NCBI GenBank assembly: GCA_030265145.1
Contig: JARBES010000131.1
Coordinates: 28,812,564-28,841,205 of the forward strand
DNA: 28,642 nucleotides
Direction of reading: 5' to 3'
DNA from: Strongylocentrotus pallidus
Lineage: Eukaryota > Echinodermata > Echinoidea > Camarodonta > Strongylocentrotidae
The notes below the pieces were generated by a model. It had not been told where the DNA came from and did no database searches. It worked only from the letters and a program-made list of their open reading frames with translations. The translations under genes were made by a program, and so were the position numbers. Below, piece by piece: positions 24,901-28,642 of the stretch (the first letter of the stretch is position 1; each line of letters opens with the position of its first letter).

Positions 24901-25952
24901 ACATCAGAAATACTCTGCAGAGGAGACGTTCAAATCCCAATGGGAACACTTCGTCAGAGATGCAAGAAAGGTAAATGCCCATTGGAGGAGGATGATCATG
25001 ATAGTGGCCATCTTTTTCAATAGATATTTCTTGAAAAGCTTGTTTATTGACTTGCCGCAGAAATTTGCAAAAAATAAAAAGAGGCAGTCAGTACAATTGT
25101 TTTTTGTTCATTTTAAGTTCATATTCTATTCTATTAGAAAGAAAACTTGGATATGTAACTCAGTCTAGAAATATAGCTTTGTCTTGAAGGACTGACGCAA
25201 TCTCACTAGACACTGGAAGGGGAGGTTCCAGATAAGGTGTCCTCTTGTACTTATTAGCCTGAAGCAGTGATTGTATTCAGAGATGTTTGTGATACAGTTT
25301 GCTGATGTATATAGAGGTGTTGTGGTCAAGTGGATATGTCACCAGGCTGTTGATCACAAGGTCTGCAGTTCGAGTCTTGCCGCGGCACTAATGTAATTTG
25401 GCAAGGCATTAATCAACAGTTGCCACACTTGACCCAGGTGAGGTAAATGGGTGGTAGGATTATTCCTTGAAATGCACTATGGGCTAATGACGGCTGCTGG
25501 AGCTAAAGCTAGGGTAATACTTTCCAAAGCTTTTTGGAAGTCCATAGGGACGTTGTATTTTTATATATATATATATAGATATAAAAATTGGAAAGGTTCA
25601 ACTTTATTGGTAAGAGTTGTACAGTCTGTTTCACCCGAAGACTCATCAGCATATATATATATATAATGTGATATCGCTATACATTAACTGAATATTATTA
25701 TTATTATAATCTTCCACAGACAATTGAGTTTGTAATCAACATGGAGGGTAATGTGTTCCCAAGACTGACTGCTGATGCTCAATCCTTGGCTGACGTCAAA
25801 CAGAAGAAGATTGACTCCTTCCAAGAGACTGTCACGGTGAGTGTCATACAGATAACAGTACTCTACTTTACATGAGCACAAGTCTGCTTTTGTTACTGGT
25901 AAAGAGGATAAGAAGGAGTGAGAGGTATACAGTCAGAGATAAAGAGATATGA

Positions 25953-25984
<32 letters not shown>

Positions 25985-28141
25985 AGGGTACGGGAAGAGC
26001 AGGAAATAAAGAGAAATATGTGTACTATGTAGTCATTGATATTCAGAAAATTGCCCCAAACTATTAAATGAGGTGAAGATTGAAATATTCTTGTATATTC
26101 ATAATTATTTCAATCTCTTCTACTGCAAACCATACACAATTGTGATGCTGATGAATCTGTAATTTACTTGCCCTTGCAACCAAGTGACTAGTGAATCTAA
26201 GAATACACAGCTAAAAGTTCCATGCAAATGTACCTGAAACTGATCCACTTTAATTAATTTCATAAATCCTTTTATTTTACAGAGAGTAACCACTGAGATC
26301 CAGATGCGATTGAAGACTGCGGAGATGCTTGCTGCCAAAGGAGATACAGGAGGAGAGAAAGAACAGATCGTTGAGAGACTCACATCTGCTCATCATCGCT
26401 TCATGAACAGAGTTGGAGAATACCAGATAGTCTTGACGTTGAGCATCGACTTCTACCAGAAAGTCAACAAGGTATAGCATTCACCATGGGCCCTATTCAT
26501 AAAACCTATTTTTAGATAACAACTGCCACAATTCAGATGCTCTGTCATATGCTCTGGTGACATTTGTTACTGGCTTTATTTCGTCTGAGATATATACACT
26601 GAGAGCTGAGGTTGCAATAGAGTTAAAGTTAGATATAGGGTAAGGTATAGTGTTTGATATAAGGTAAGGTATAATGTCTGGAATAGGGTTTGGTAAAGAT
26701 TTTGGTATAAGGTTTGATATAGGGTTAGGTATTGAGTTTGGTATAGGGTTTGTGGTTAGTGGATGATATTGATAGTGGAGCCTGTGTTGCACAACCACAG
26801 ATCTCTACCCAACTAGCTCGCAGGCAACCAGATGCAGTGATTTCAGAAGGATATACCCATTATTGTAATTTGTTGATAACAAGTTTTACTGACTTCATTA
26901 TTTGTTCCAGGTCAACAAGACTATGGATGAGGCGATTGCTTCTTACCATGATGTGCCATTACCAACACACACTTCAGAAGCTCAGATCAGACTACAGCAG
27001 CACGAGGAAGAGAAACGATATATCGTAGAACTCTACACTACTGCTGCCAGGAAAGGAGATGAAGTCATTGCAAAGATTAGGCAATCGGTCAGTACTTTTT
27101 AATTTTTTTTATTATTGTGGTATAAAAAAACATTGTACATGGCAGCCTAGCTGCTGAATTGAGTGCAATTTACATAAGTAATAACACAAGGATGTTGCAC
27201 AAAAGACAATGGTATTAAAGTATTAAAGTTTTACAGTATTAACTGAATATTGTAATTCTATATCCAGATATATTGTCTCATATGATGATTTTTTTTTTGC
27301 TATCCGATATCCTCTCTAAAATTCATTCTGTTATCGCTAACATCTTTTGCTTTTCCACCCGTTGTAATCTAGTCTGTAGTACCATTACTTGCTCTCATCT
27401 CCCTTTCTCTTGTGTTCTTGAGATGTATATGCTGTATACCTTTTACATGTACTTTTCCTTCTGTGTATGTTGTCTTTGAATGACTCATATTTGTATATTT
27501 GACCTGGGAATAAAGTTCAATCTTAGATATATTTGTGTACATGTTTTCAATGATTATTTTGAGAAATTTTATTTTGCAGGAAACATACTTTTTCTTCATA
27601 TACCAACATTTCTGAGATAGAAAGCTTTCCTTTCTTGTAGTTCAATTCGAATGTCATTCATTTTGATATGGTAGCTGTGAAGAAACATAGCGACGATTCT
27701 TTGGAGTGTGAAGTAAGATAGCCATGGTGCAGTCAAGAATATCGTCTTGCTTAAAGCCCCACTGCACTAGTTTGGCCAGGAGGGATTAGACCTCCCTGCA
27801 TGGTCACTGACAGGTGGTTATCTCATCAACTCAGCTCTCAATTAACATAAGAAAAGGGGACCATGGGGGACCAATGGTCACCACTTGTGCATTGTTAGCT
27901 ATATAGAGGGTGCAAGTAGCTATAAGTAGTGCGGTGGGGCTTTAAGTGAACTCTAGCTTTCATGTTTCCATGATATTTTTCTCTTTTGTAGGACCCCGTC
28001 TCTCCAGCCAGGAGGGATATTGAAGAAACCATCCATGCTATGGAGGAGAGGAAGGAGCACTGGCTGAATGAATGGAGCCGATACAGGCAACGTCTCACCA
28101 AGGCCGGTGAAGATACAAGCCTCAAGCTTCTCAAGTCAGAG
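9807..28141 (+). CDS. CCDC141: CCDC141-like spectrin-repeat coiled-coil protein, 15 internal exons, partial at both ends
   Basis: Fifteen exons (listed separately) join into 858 uninterrupted codons. All introns are GT-AG; 13 of 14 are phase 0 and one is phase 1. The product is almost wholly charged amphipathic helix with spectrin-repeat hallmarks: a helix-A tryptophan in AWQDL (exon 2), SNWFRTQGEMYL (exon 5), IKWLVNVGDAFL (exon 8) and QWEHFVRD (exon 11). No signal peptide or membrane segment is visible. Block order and wording agree with human CCDC141 as I remember it, for example WIQV...EIG, DKRRLLDDL before the WF helix, and QWEHF...EFVINM. Known biology of that family: CCDC141/CAMDI is a cytoplasmic, centrosome-associated partner of DISC1 and myosin II in neuronal migration; vertebrate proteins are roughly 1,450-1,530 residues with a C-terminal Ig domain. 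The window would therefore hold about the N-terminal 55-60%. Other spectrin-repeat families (SESTD1, Trio/Kalirin, Dbs) are possible but fit less well. Function in this organism is inferred. Confidence 0.75.
10175..13194 (+). repeat. Duplicated ~3-kb intronic block, copy 1
   Basis: Collinear with 13396-16670 at roughly 90% identity plus indels. It runs from GACAAAAC...TTTTTAGC to CATGTTCCAGGGT and ends at the last base before the N gap. Relative to copy 2 it has about 120 extra bases at 12469-12590, and lacks two retroposon insertions. It may be one allele of the same locus rather than a true second copy. Confidence 0.9.
13195..13294. other. Assembly gap, 100 N
   Basis: Exactly 100 N, the conventional placeholder for a gap of unknown size. 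It lies precisely where homology of copy 1 to copy 2 stops. Confidence 0.99.
15326..15547 (-). mobile_element. Short retroposon-like insertion present only in copy 2
   Basis: About 220 bp absent from the aligned site in copy 1. The left end has an AATTC-repeat (TTGAA tail on the minus strand). TTTCTTAA occurs at 15318-15325 and again at 15548-15555, a plausible 8-bp target duplication. Copy 1 differs in about 30 bases at the site, so it is not a perfect empty site. Confidence 0.55.
16403..16463 (+). mobile_element. LINE-2/SINE-type 3' tail fragment
   Basis: AAAAGGCGCTATATAAATCC followed by an ATT repeat is the shared 3' tail of L2-clade LINEs and their SINE partners in many aquatic animals. 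About 60 bases are present here and absent from the matching site in copy 1 (around 12980), so it looks like a heavily 5'-truncated insertion. Confidence 0.6.
16671..17505 (+). other. Rest of the intron before exon 2
   Basis: AT-rich intron sequence beyond the duplicated block, ending in a GT-rich tract and the TGTAG acceptor. Nothing else recognised. Confidence 0.7.
17506..17697 (+). CDS. CCDC141: CCDC141-like exon 2
   Basis: Sixty-four codons, residues 42-105, phase 0 on both sides (TGTAG acceptor, GTAGGT donor). It begins AKQDQIGSLLSQADNQ and contains YAAMAKSLGQAWQDLTKQM, the first clear spectrin-type helix with a central tryptophan. It ends EFYQGAKR. Human CCDC141 has a closely similar YDAMAQTLGEAWAAL block at the same place, from memory. 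It is separated from exon 1 by a 7.6-kb intron containing the duplicated block and an assembly gap. Confidence 0.9.
17911..18195 (-). mobile_element. tRNA-derived SINE, minus orientation
   Basis: On the minus strand it starts near 18195, has a B-box-like AGTTCGAGTCC (18146-18136), a body with CACACTCGACCCAGGTGAGG, and ends in an ATT repeat tail (17933-17911). Its A box is degenerate. The body aligns with the + strand element at 25312-25520, showing that both belong to one family. It lies in the intron after exon 2. Confidence 0.75.
18369..18477 (+). CDS. CCDC141: CCDC141-like exon 3
   Basis: A 109-nt exon, residues 106-141 plus the first base of residue 142. It reads FNDNLADGIRECRTMTL to QIKK, then a single G before GTATGC. 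The G joins AT of the next exon to make GAT (Asp). This is the only phase-1 junction I see in the gene. It is a linker between helices, rich in charged residues, and contains a PSDPRG turn. Confidence 0.88.
18863..19107 (+). CDS. CCDC141: CCDC141-like exon 4
   Basis: A 245-nt exon, residues 142-223, the longest in the window. It contains MLEGSMQVMSQGRDLLDNL and DKRRLLDDLWLERSRKLDQF, the latter matching the DRRRQLDKYL block of human CCDC141 as remembered. The donor is AAG|GTGAGA. Its last ~76 coding bases and the donor are repeated in decayed form 206 bp downstream (19238-19331). Confidence 0.9.
19238..19331 (+). pseudogene. Decayed partial copy of exon 4 end and donor
   Basis: About 87% identical over 94 bases to 19032-19125, which covers the last ~76 coding bases of exon 4 and the start of its intron. 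It keeps the DIDTEV-AK wording but an Arg CGA has become TGA at 19260-19262 and the donor is GTGCGA instead of GTGAGA. No acceptor side is present, so it cannot act as an exon. Confidence 0.85.
19847..19982. mobile_element. Palindromic MITE-like element
   Basis: Arms of 38 bases (19847-19884 and 19945-19982) are complementary with two mismatches; the core word is CAGTGACACAAAGACGTAAC. Looser complementarity continues inward through CCAAAAT/ATTTTG words. The spacer is about 60 bases. This is the shape of a foldback MITE. It lies in the intron between exons 4 and 5. Confidence 0.75.
19983..20007. repeat. Perfect short hairpin
   Basis: TTGTCACATG and CATGTGACAA pair perfectly (10 bp) around TTAAT, directly abutting the right arm of the palindromic element. 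It may be part of that element or of its target. Confidence 0.7.
20116..20235 (+). CDS. CCDC141: CCDC141-like exon 5
   Basis: Forty codons, residues 224-263, phase 0 on both sides (TCCAG acceptor, GTAAGA donor). It reads ISNWFRTQGEMYLQKRNIG and then SENECSDLLKQHQGFEV. The W-x(6)-E-x-YL spacing is the typical helix-A start of a spectrin repeat, followed by a HQGFE helix-B start. Confidence 0.9.
20571..20725 (+). pseudogene. Decayed duplicate of intron 5 end and start of exon 6
   Basis: Tandem, head-to-tail with 20726-20867. Both units run from CTT(A/G)ATAATATCT through CAGTACCAGTAAA and GAAATACATTTAT to an AG acceptor and GATGTTCAAAACAGTGTG. The upstream unit keeps about 24 exon bases, then leaves the exon sequence; it has no donor. 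Confidence 0.85.
20844..21035 (+). CDS. CCDC141: CCDC141-like exon 6
   Basis: Sixty-four codons, residues 264-327. It starts DVQNSVANLLSTSEQVR and ends HDFYRNAEL before GTATGT. SRLGERRNTLQRAHDFYRNAE is a clear spectrin helix-C pattern. Its acceptor and first ~24 bases are duplicated immediately upstream (20571-20725), so the 20701 AG is a decoy acceptor. Confidence 0.9.
21440..21652 (+). CDS. CCDC141: CCDC141-like exon 7
   Basis: Seventy-one codons, residues 328-398. The acceptor CAAAG precedes AKTYLSRLGVQLSQE; the donor is CAG|GTAATT. It includes EISTPVLAEGRSLLNQVG, the usual long helix B of a spectrin unit, and SEISTPVLAEG resembles the corresponding region of Trio/CCDC141-type repeats. 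Confidence 0.9.
22052..22264 (+). CDS. CCDC141: CCDC141-like exon 8
   Basis: Seventy-one codons, residues 399-469, the same length as exon 7, phase 0 on both sides. It contains EEKYTVLIKWLVNVGDAFLM, a textbook spectrin helix-A start, after a helix-C with CVDLQNHARPELREQ. The donor is AGG|GTATGT. The downstream intron carries a small TIR element. Confidence 0.9.
22314..22448. mobile_element. Small MITE with 12-bp TIRs
   Basis: CTCGGTCACAAA (22314-22325) and its exact complement TTTGTGACCGAG (22437-22448) bound 135 bp with no coding capacity. The left flank has TTAA at 22307 and the right has ATAA, so a TTAA-type target is possible but not clear. Confidence 0.7.
22828..23007 (+). CDS. CCDC141: CCDC141-like exon 9
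   Basis: Sixty codons, residues 470-529. It reads EKSTQVDTVIGIATKLG, then RFTPEQTNKLKQHWTRVTV with a helix tryptophan, and ends HKVAKQ before GTATGG. Phase 0 on both sides. The + frame from 22800 that continues past the donor is a shadow of this exon. Confidence 0.9.
23463..23556 (+). pseudogene. Duplicate of intron 9 end and start of exon 10
   Basis: About 91% identical over 94 bases to 23610-23703, at an offset of exactly 147. It contains an intact CTCTTAG acceptor and the first 37 bases of exon 10 (LGNAMENMEKML). No donor follows; the frame stays open for 48 codons and then meets TAG at 23664-23666, which is the real acceptor itself. Confidence 0.9.
23667..23840 (+). CDS. CCDC141: CCDC141-like exon 10
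   Basis: Fifty-eight codons, residues 530-587. It begins LGNAMENMETMLRSEETRD and contains HIHEKWNQMVEINIQLDN with a helix tryptophan; the donor is AAG|GTCAGT. A 94-bp copy of its acceptor and first 37 bases lies exactly 147 bp upstream (23463-23556), so the exon has an upstream competing 3' splice site. Confidence 0.9.
24231..24395. repeat. Three-unit 55-bp tandem repeat
   Basis: Units start at 24231, 24286 and 24341 with TGTATTTAT(A/G)ATATATGTCT and share CTCCATTGTGACAGGGG. They are nearly identical, so the array is young. It lies in the intron between exons 10 and 11, just upstream of the exon 11 remnant. Confidence 0.95.
24421..24515 (+). pseudogene. Old partial copy of the exon 11 5' edge
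   Basis: A pyrimidine tract and CGTAG precede CTTGTCAGTGAAACAGAGCT (24466), matching 23 of the first 27 bases of exon 11 at 24791; translation LVSETELVT against LVNDTELVT. Similarity then fades. No donor follows and the frame ends at TAA near 24574. It is the most diverged of the four exon remnants. Confidence 0.65.
24791..24970 (+). CDS. CCDC141: CCDC141-like exon 11
   Basis: Sixty codons, residues 588-647. It contains LVNDTELVTKSSIHYVEL, then ERKIYLDDLYDSLHQKY and SQWEHFVRDARK. The last block aligns with the QWQLFLKKSF words of human CCDC141 as remembered. The donor is AAG|GTAAAT. A decayed copy of its 5' edge lies at 24466. Confidence 0.9.
25312..25520 (+). mobile_element. tRNA-derived SINE, plus orientation, tail lost
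   Basis: An A-box-like TGGTCAAGTGG (25323-25333) and a B-box-like AGTTCGAGTCT (25367-25377) are spaced as in a tRNA. The body then matches the minus-strand SINE at 17911-18195 through CTTGACCCAGGTGAGGTAAA and beyond. The ATT tail is missing, so the 3' end is truncated. Confidence 0.75.
25562..25667 (-). mobile_element. TA-flanked fragment resembling a Penelope-like element end
   Basis: On the minus strand it reads CTGATGAGTCTTCGGGTGAA, then AATAAAGTTGAACC. This is the wording I associate with noncoding ends of Penelope-like retroelements. It lies between two (TA)n tracts (about 25562-25577 and 25652-25665). It carries no coding region. The assignment is from memory and tentative. Confidence 0.35.
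25720..25836 (+). CDS. CCDC141: CCDC141-like exon 12
   Basis: Thirty-nine codons, residues 648-686, reading TIEFVINMEGNVFPRLTAD and QSLADVKQKKIDSFQETVT. It continues exon 11 in the block that best matches human CCDC141 (LEFLNLINM...DVKNEVY, from memory). Acceptor CCACAG; donor ACG|GTGAGT. The preceding intron holds a SINE and a TA-flanked retroelement fragment. Confidence 0.88.
25951..25979 (+). repeat. (GA)n microsatellite
   Basis: About 14 perfect GA units in the intron after exon 12. Confidence 0.95.
26283..26471 (+). CDS. CCDC141: CCDC141-like exon 13
   Basis: Sixty-three codons, residues 687-749: RVTTEIQMRLKTAEMLAAK, then a GDTGGEKEQ turn, RLTSAHHRFMNRVGEYQ and DFYQKVNK before GTATAG. 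Acceptor TTTTACAG, donor AAG|GTATAG. The 9 bases GTCAACAAG that end this exon also begin the next one. Confidence 0.9.
26629..26760. repeat. Degenerate ~12-bp minisatellite
   Basis: Repeats of GGTATAGGGTTT-like words (variants with TTTGATATAGGG and GGTAAGGTATA) fill 130 bases of the intron after exon 13. The minus-strand frame through it reads as repeated NPIPN and is an artefact. Confidence 0.85.
26911..27087 (+). CDS. CCDC141: CCDC141-like exon 14
   Basis: Fifty-nine codons, residues 750-808: VNKTMDEAIASYHDVPLP, a proline-containing linker, then EAQIRLQQHEEEKRYIVEL and ARKGDEVIAKIRQS before GTCAGT. The acceptor TTGTTCCAG has a second possible AG nine bases in (after GTCAACAAG), which would remove VNK without shifting the frame. 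Confidence 0.88.
27300..27530 (+). repeat. Possible retroelement 3' end fragment
   Basis: A pyrimidine-rich stretch ends in TGACCTGGGAATAAAGTTCA with AATAAA at 27509-27514, the look of a LINE 3' end. It lies in the intron before exon 15. No coding part is visible. It could instead be unique intron with a chance AATAAA. Confidence 0.25.
27751..27945. mobile_element. MITE flanked by TTAA
   Basis: TTAAAGCCCCACTGCACTA (27751-27769) pairs with TAGTGCGGTGGGGCTTTAA (27927-27945) with one mismatch. TTAA stands at both outer ends, as expected for TTAA-targeting (piggyBac-like) nonautonomous elements. The 195-bp element has no coding capacity and lies just before exon 15. Confidence 0.8.
27992..28141 (+). 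CDS. CCDC141: CCDC141-like exon 15, last seen in window
   Basis: Fifty codons, residues 809-858: DPVSPARRDIEETIHAMEE, then KEHWLNEWSRYRQRLTKAG and ending KLLKSE before GTACTT. The acceptor is CTCTTTTGTAG. The reading frame stays open to the donor and no polyadenylation signal or stop belongs to it, so the gene continues beyond the window. Confidence 0.88.
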
Positions 28142-28148
28142 GTACTTG

Positions 28149-28205
28149 ATTTGATTTGATTGATTTATTTATTTCTGTTTGATTTTCTTTTTCTTTTGCA
28201 CTTTT
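28149..28205 (-). repeat. TTGAT/TTTAT-rich tract, possible retroposon tail
   Basis: GATTTGATTTGATTGATTTA and a poly-T stretch follow the last donor. The layout resembles the 3' tail of a minus-strand retroposon and echoes the TTGAA tail at 15334-15354. The body, if any, is not clearly bounded. Confidence 0.35.
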
Positions 28206-28642
28206 ACAATTATATAACAAAGAAATCACTTGTCTGGGCTGAGAGGGGTGTTTGCCATTGTTAGCCATAAGGAACAGGAAGGGTGTCCAATTTTGACCAA
28301 ATTATTGAGCATGTAGAATTGACAATTCTCCTGGGTCTCACCCAAGACTAAATTTTTTTCTTCTGCTGTGTAGCAATAACTTTATGAACAGTGAAACATA
28401 TTATGCCAACAGTTTATTCAAGATCAAATTATTTTGTGCTATGAATGTTGATTAATGGTATATTTATTTTACATAGTAATTTAAAGAGTTGCAAGATTTT
28501 TTTACAAAGGAAGAAAAGGGAAATCAAAGAAATATGGATAGAAGCCACTTGCTTATTCAGGAGGTTAAGGGAAGGCAACTTTATTATCACTCGCGTTCGT
28601 CCGGGTTCGGGACGCCTACTTATCTCTTAATCCCCCGTTCCC

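Noticed and set aside
25312-25390. Functional tRNA gene
   Set aside because: A and B boxes are present but no complete cloverleaf forms, and the sequence continues into a SINE body shared with 17911-18195.
26493-26798. Minus-strand frame with repeated NPIPN
   Set aside because: Direct product of the ~12-bp minisatellite.
27509-27514. AATAAA as the polyadenylation signal of the gene
   Set aside because: It lies in the intron before exon 15, which continues the same frame with good splice sites; a retroelement tail is more likely.

Overview
The window looks like an intron-rich animal locus, most likely from an echinoderm and probably a sea urchin. The composition is AT-rich with long introns. 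Small GC-richer exons have canonical GT/AG borders. Dispersed sequences include short TIR elements, tRNA-derived SINEs with ATT tails, an LINE-2-type GGCGCTATATAAAT tail, and frequent TACATGTA and TACCGGTA octamers. The organism call rests on repeat style and one gene, so it is an inference. There are no bacterial-type operons, rRNA or tRNA genes, or CRISPR arrays.

The only protein-coding gene I can support lies on the + strand. I read 15 consecutive internal exons from 9807 to 28141. They join without a stop into 858 codons of helical, spectrin-repeat-like coiled coil. The order and wording of several blocks match, from memory, vertebrate CCDC141 (CAMDI): the WIQV start, the DKRRLLDDL block, a WFRTQGEMYLQ helix, and the QWEHF...IEFVINM block. 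The start codon exon and the C-terminal part (in vertebrates more spectrin-like helix and an Ig domain) are not securely in the window. A weak first-exon candidate sits at 3799-3840.

Layout: 1-9806 is noncoding (upstream DNA or first intron), with a tandem repeat at 75-805, a diverged duplication near 5.4-5.7 kb and GA-rich and GAT-rich tracts. The first recognised exon is 9807-9929. The following 7.6-kb intron holds two near-identical ~3-kb blocks (about 10175-13194 and 13396-16670) separated by exactly 100 N. They are either a tandem duplication or two alleles placed in series by the assembler. Exons 2-15 follow from 17506 to 28141, with introns of about 0.3 to 1.0 kb containing MITEs, SINEs and satellites.

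The most unusual signals are these. First, four different exons of this gene each have a decayed partial copy next door that carries the splice boundary. Second, when repeated sequences in the window are compared, one copy often carries an extra ~6 bp that creates a TACCGGTA or TACATGTA palindrome. Third, a 136-bp near-perfect palindromic element lies in intron 4, and two further MITEs lie in other introns.
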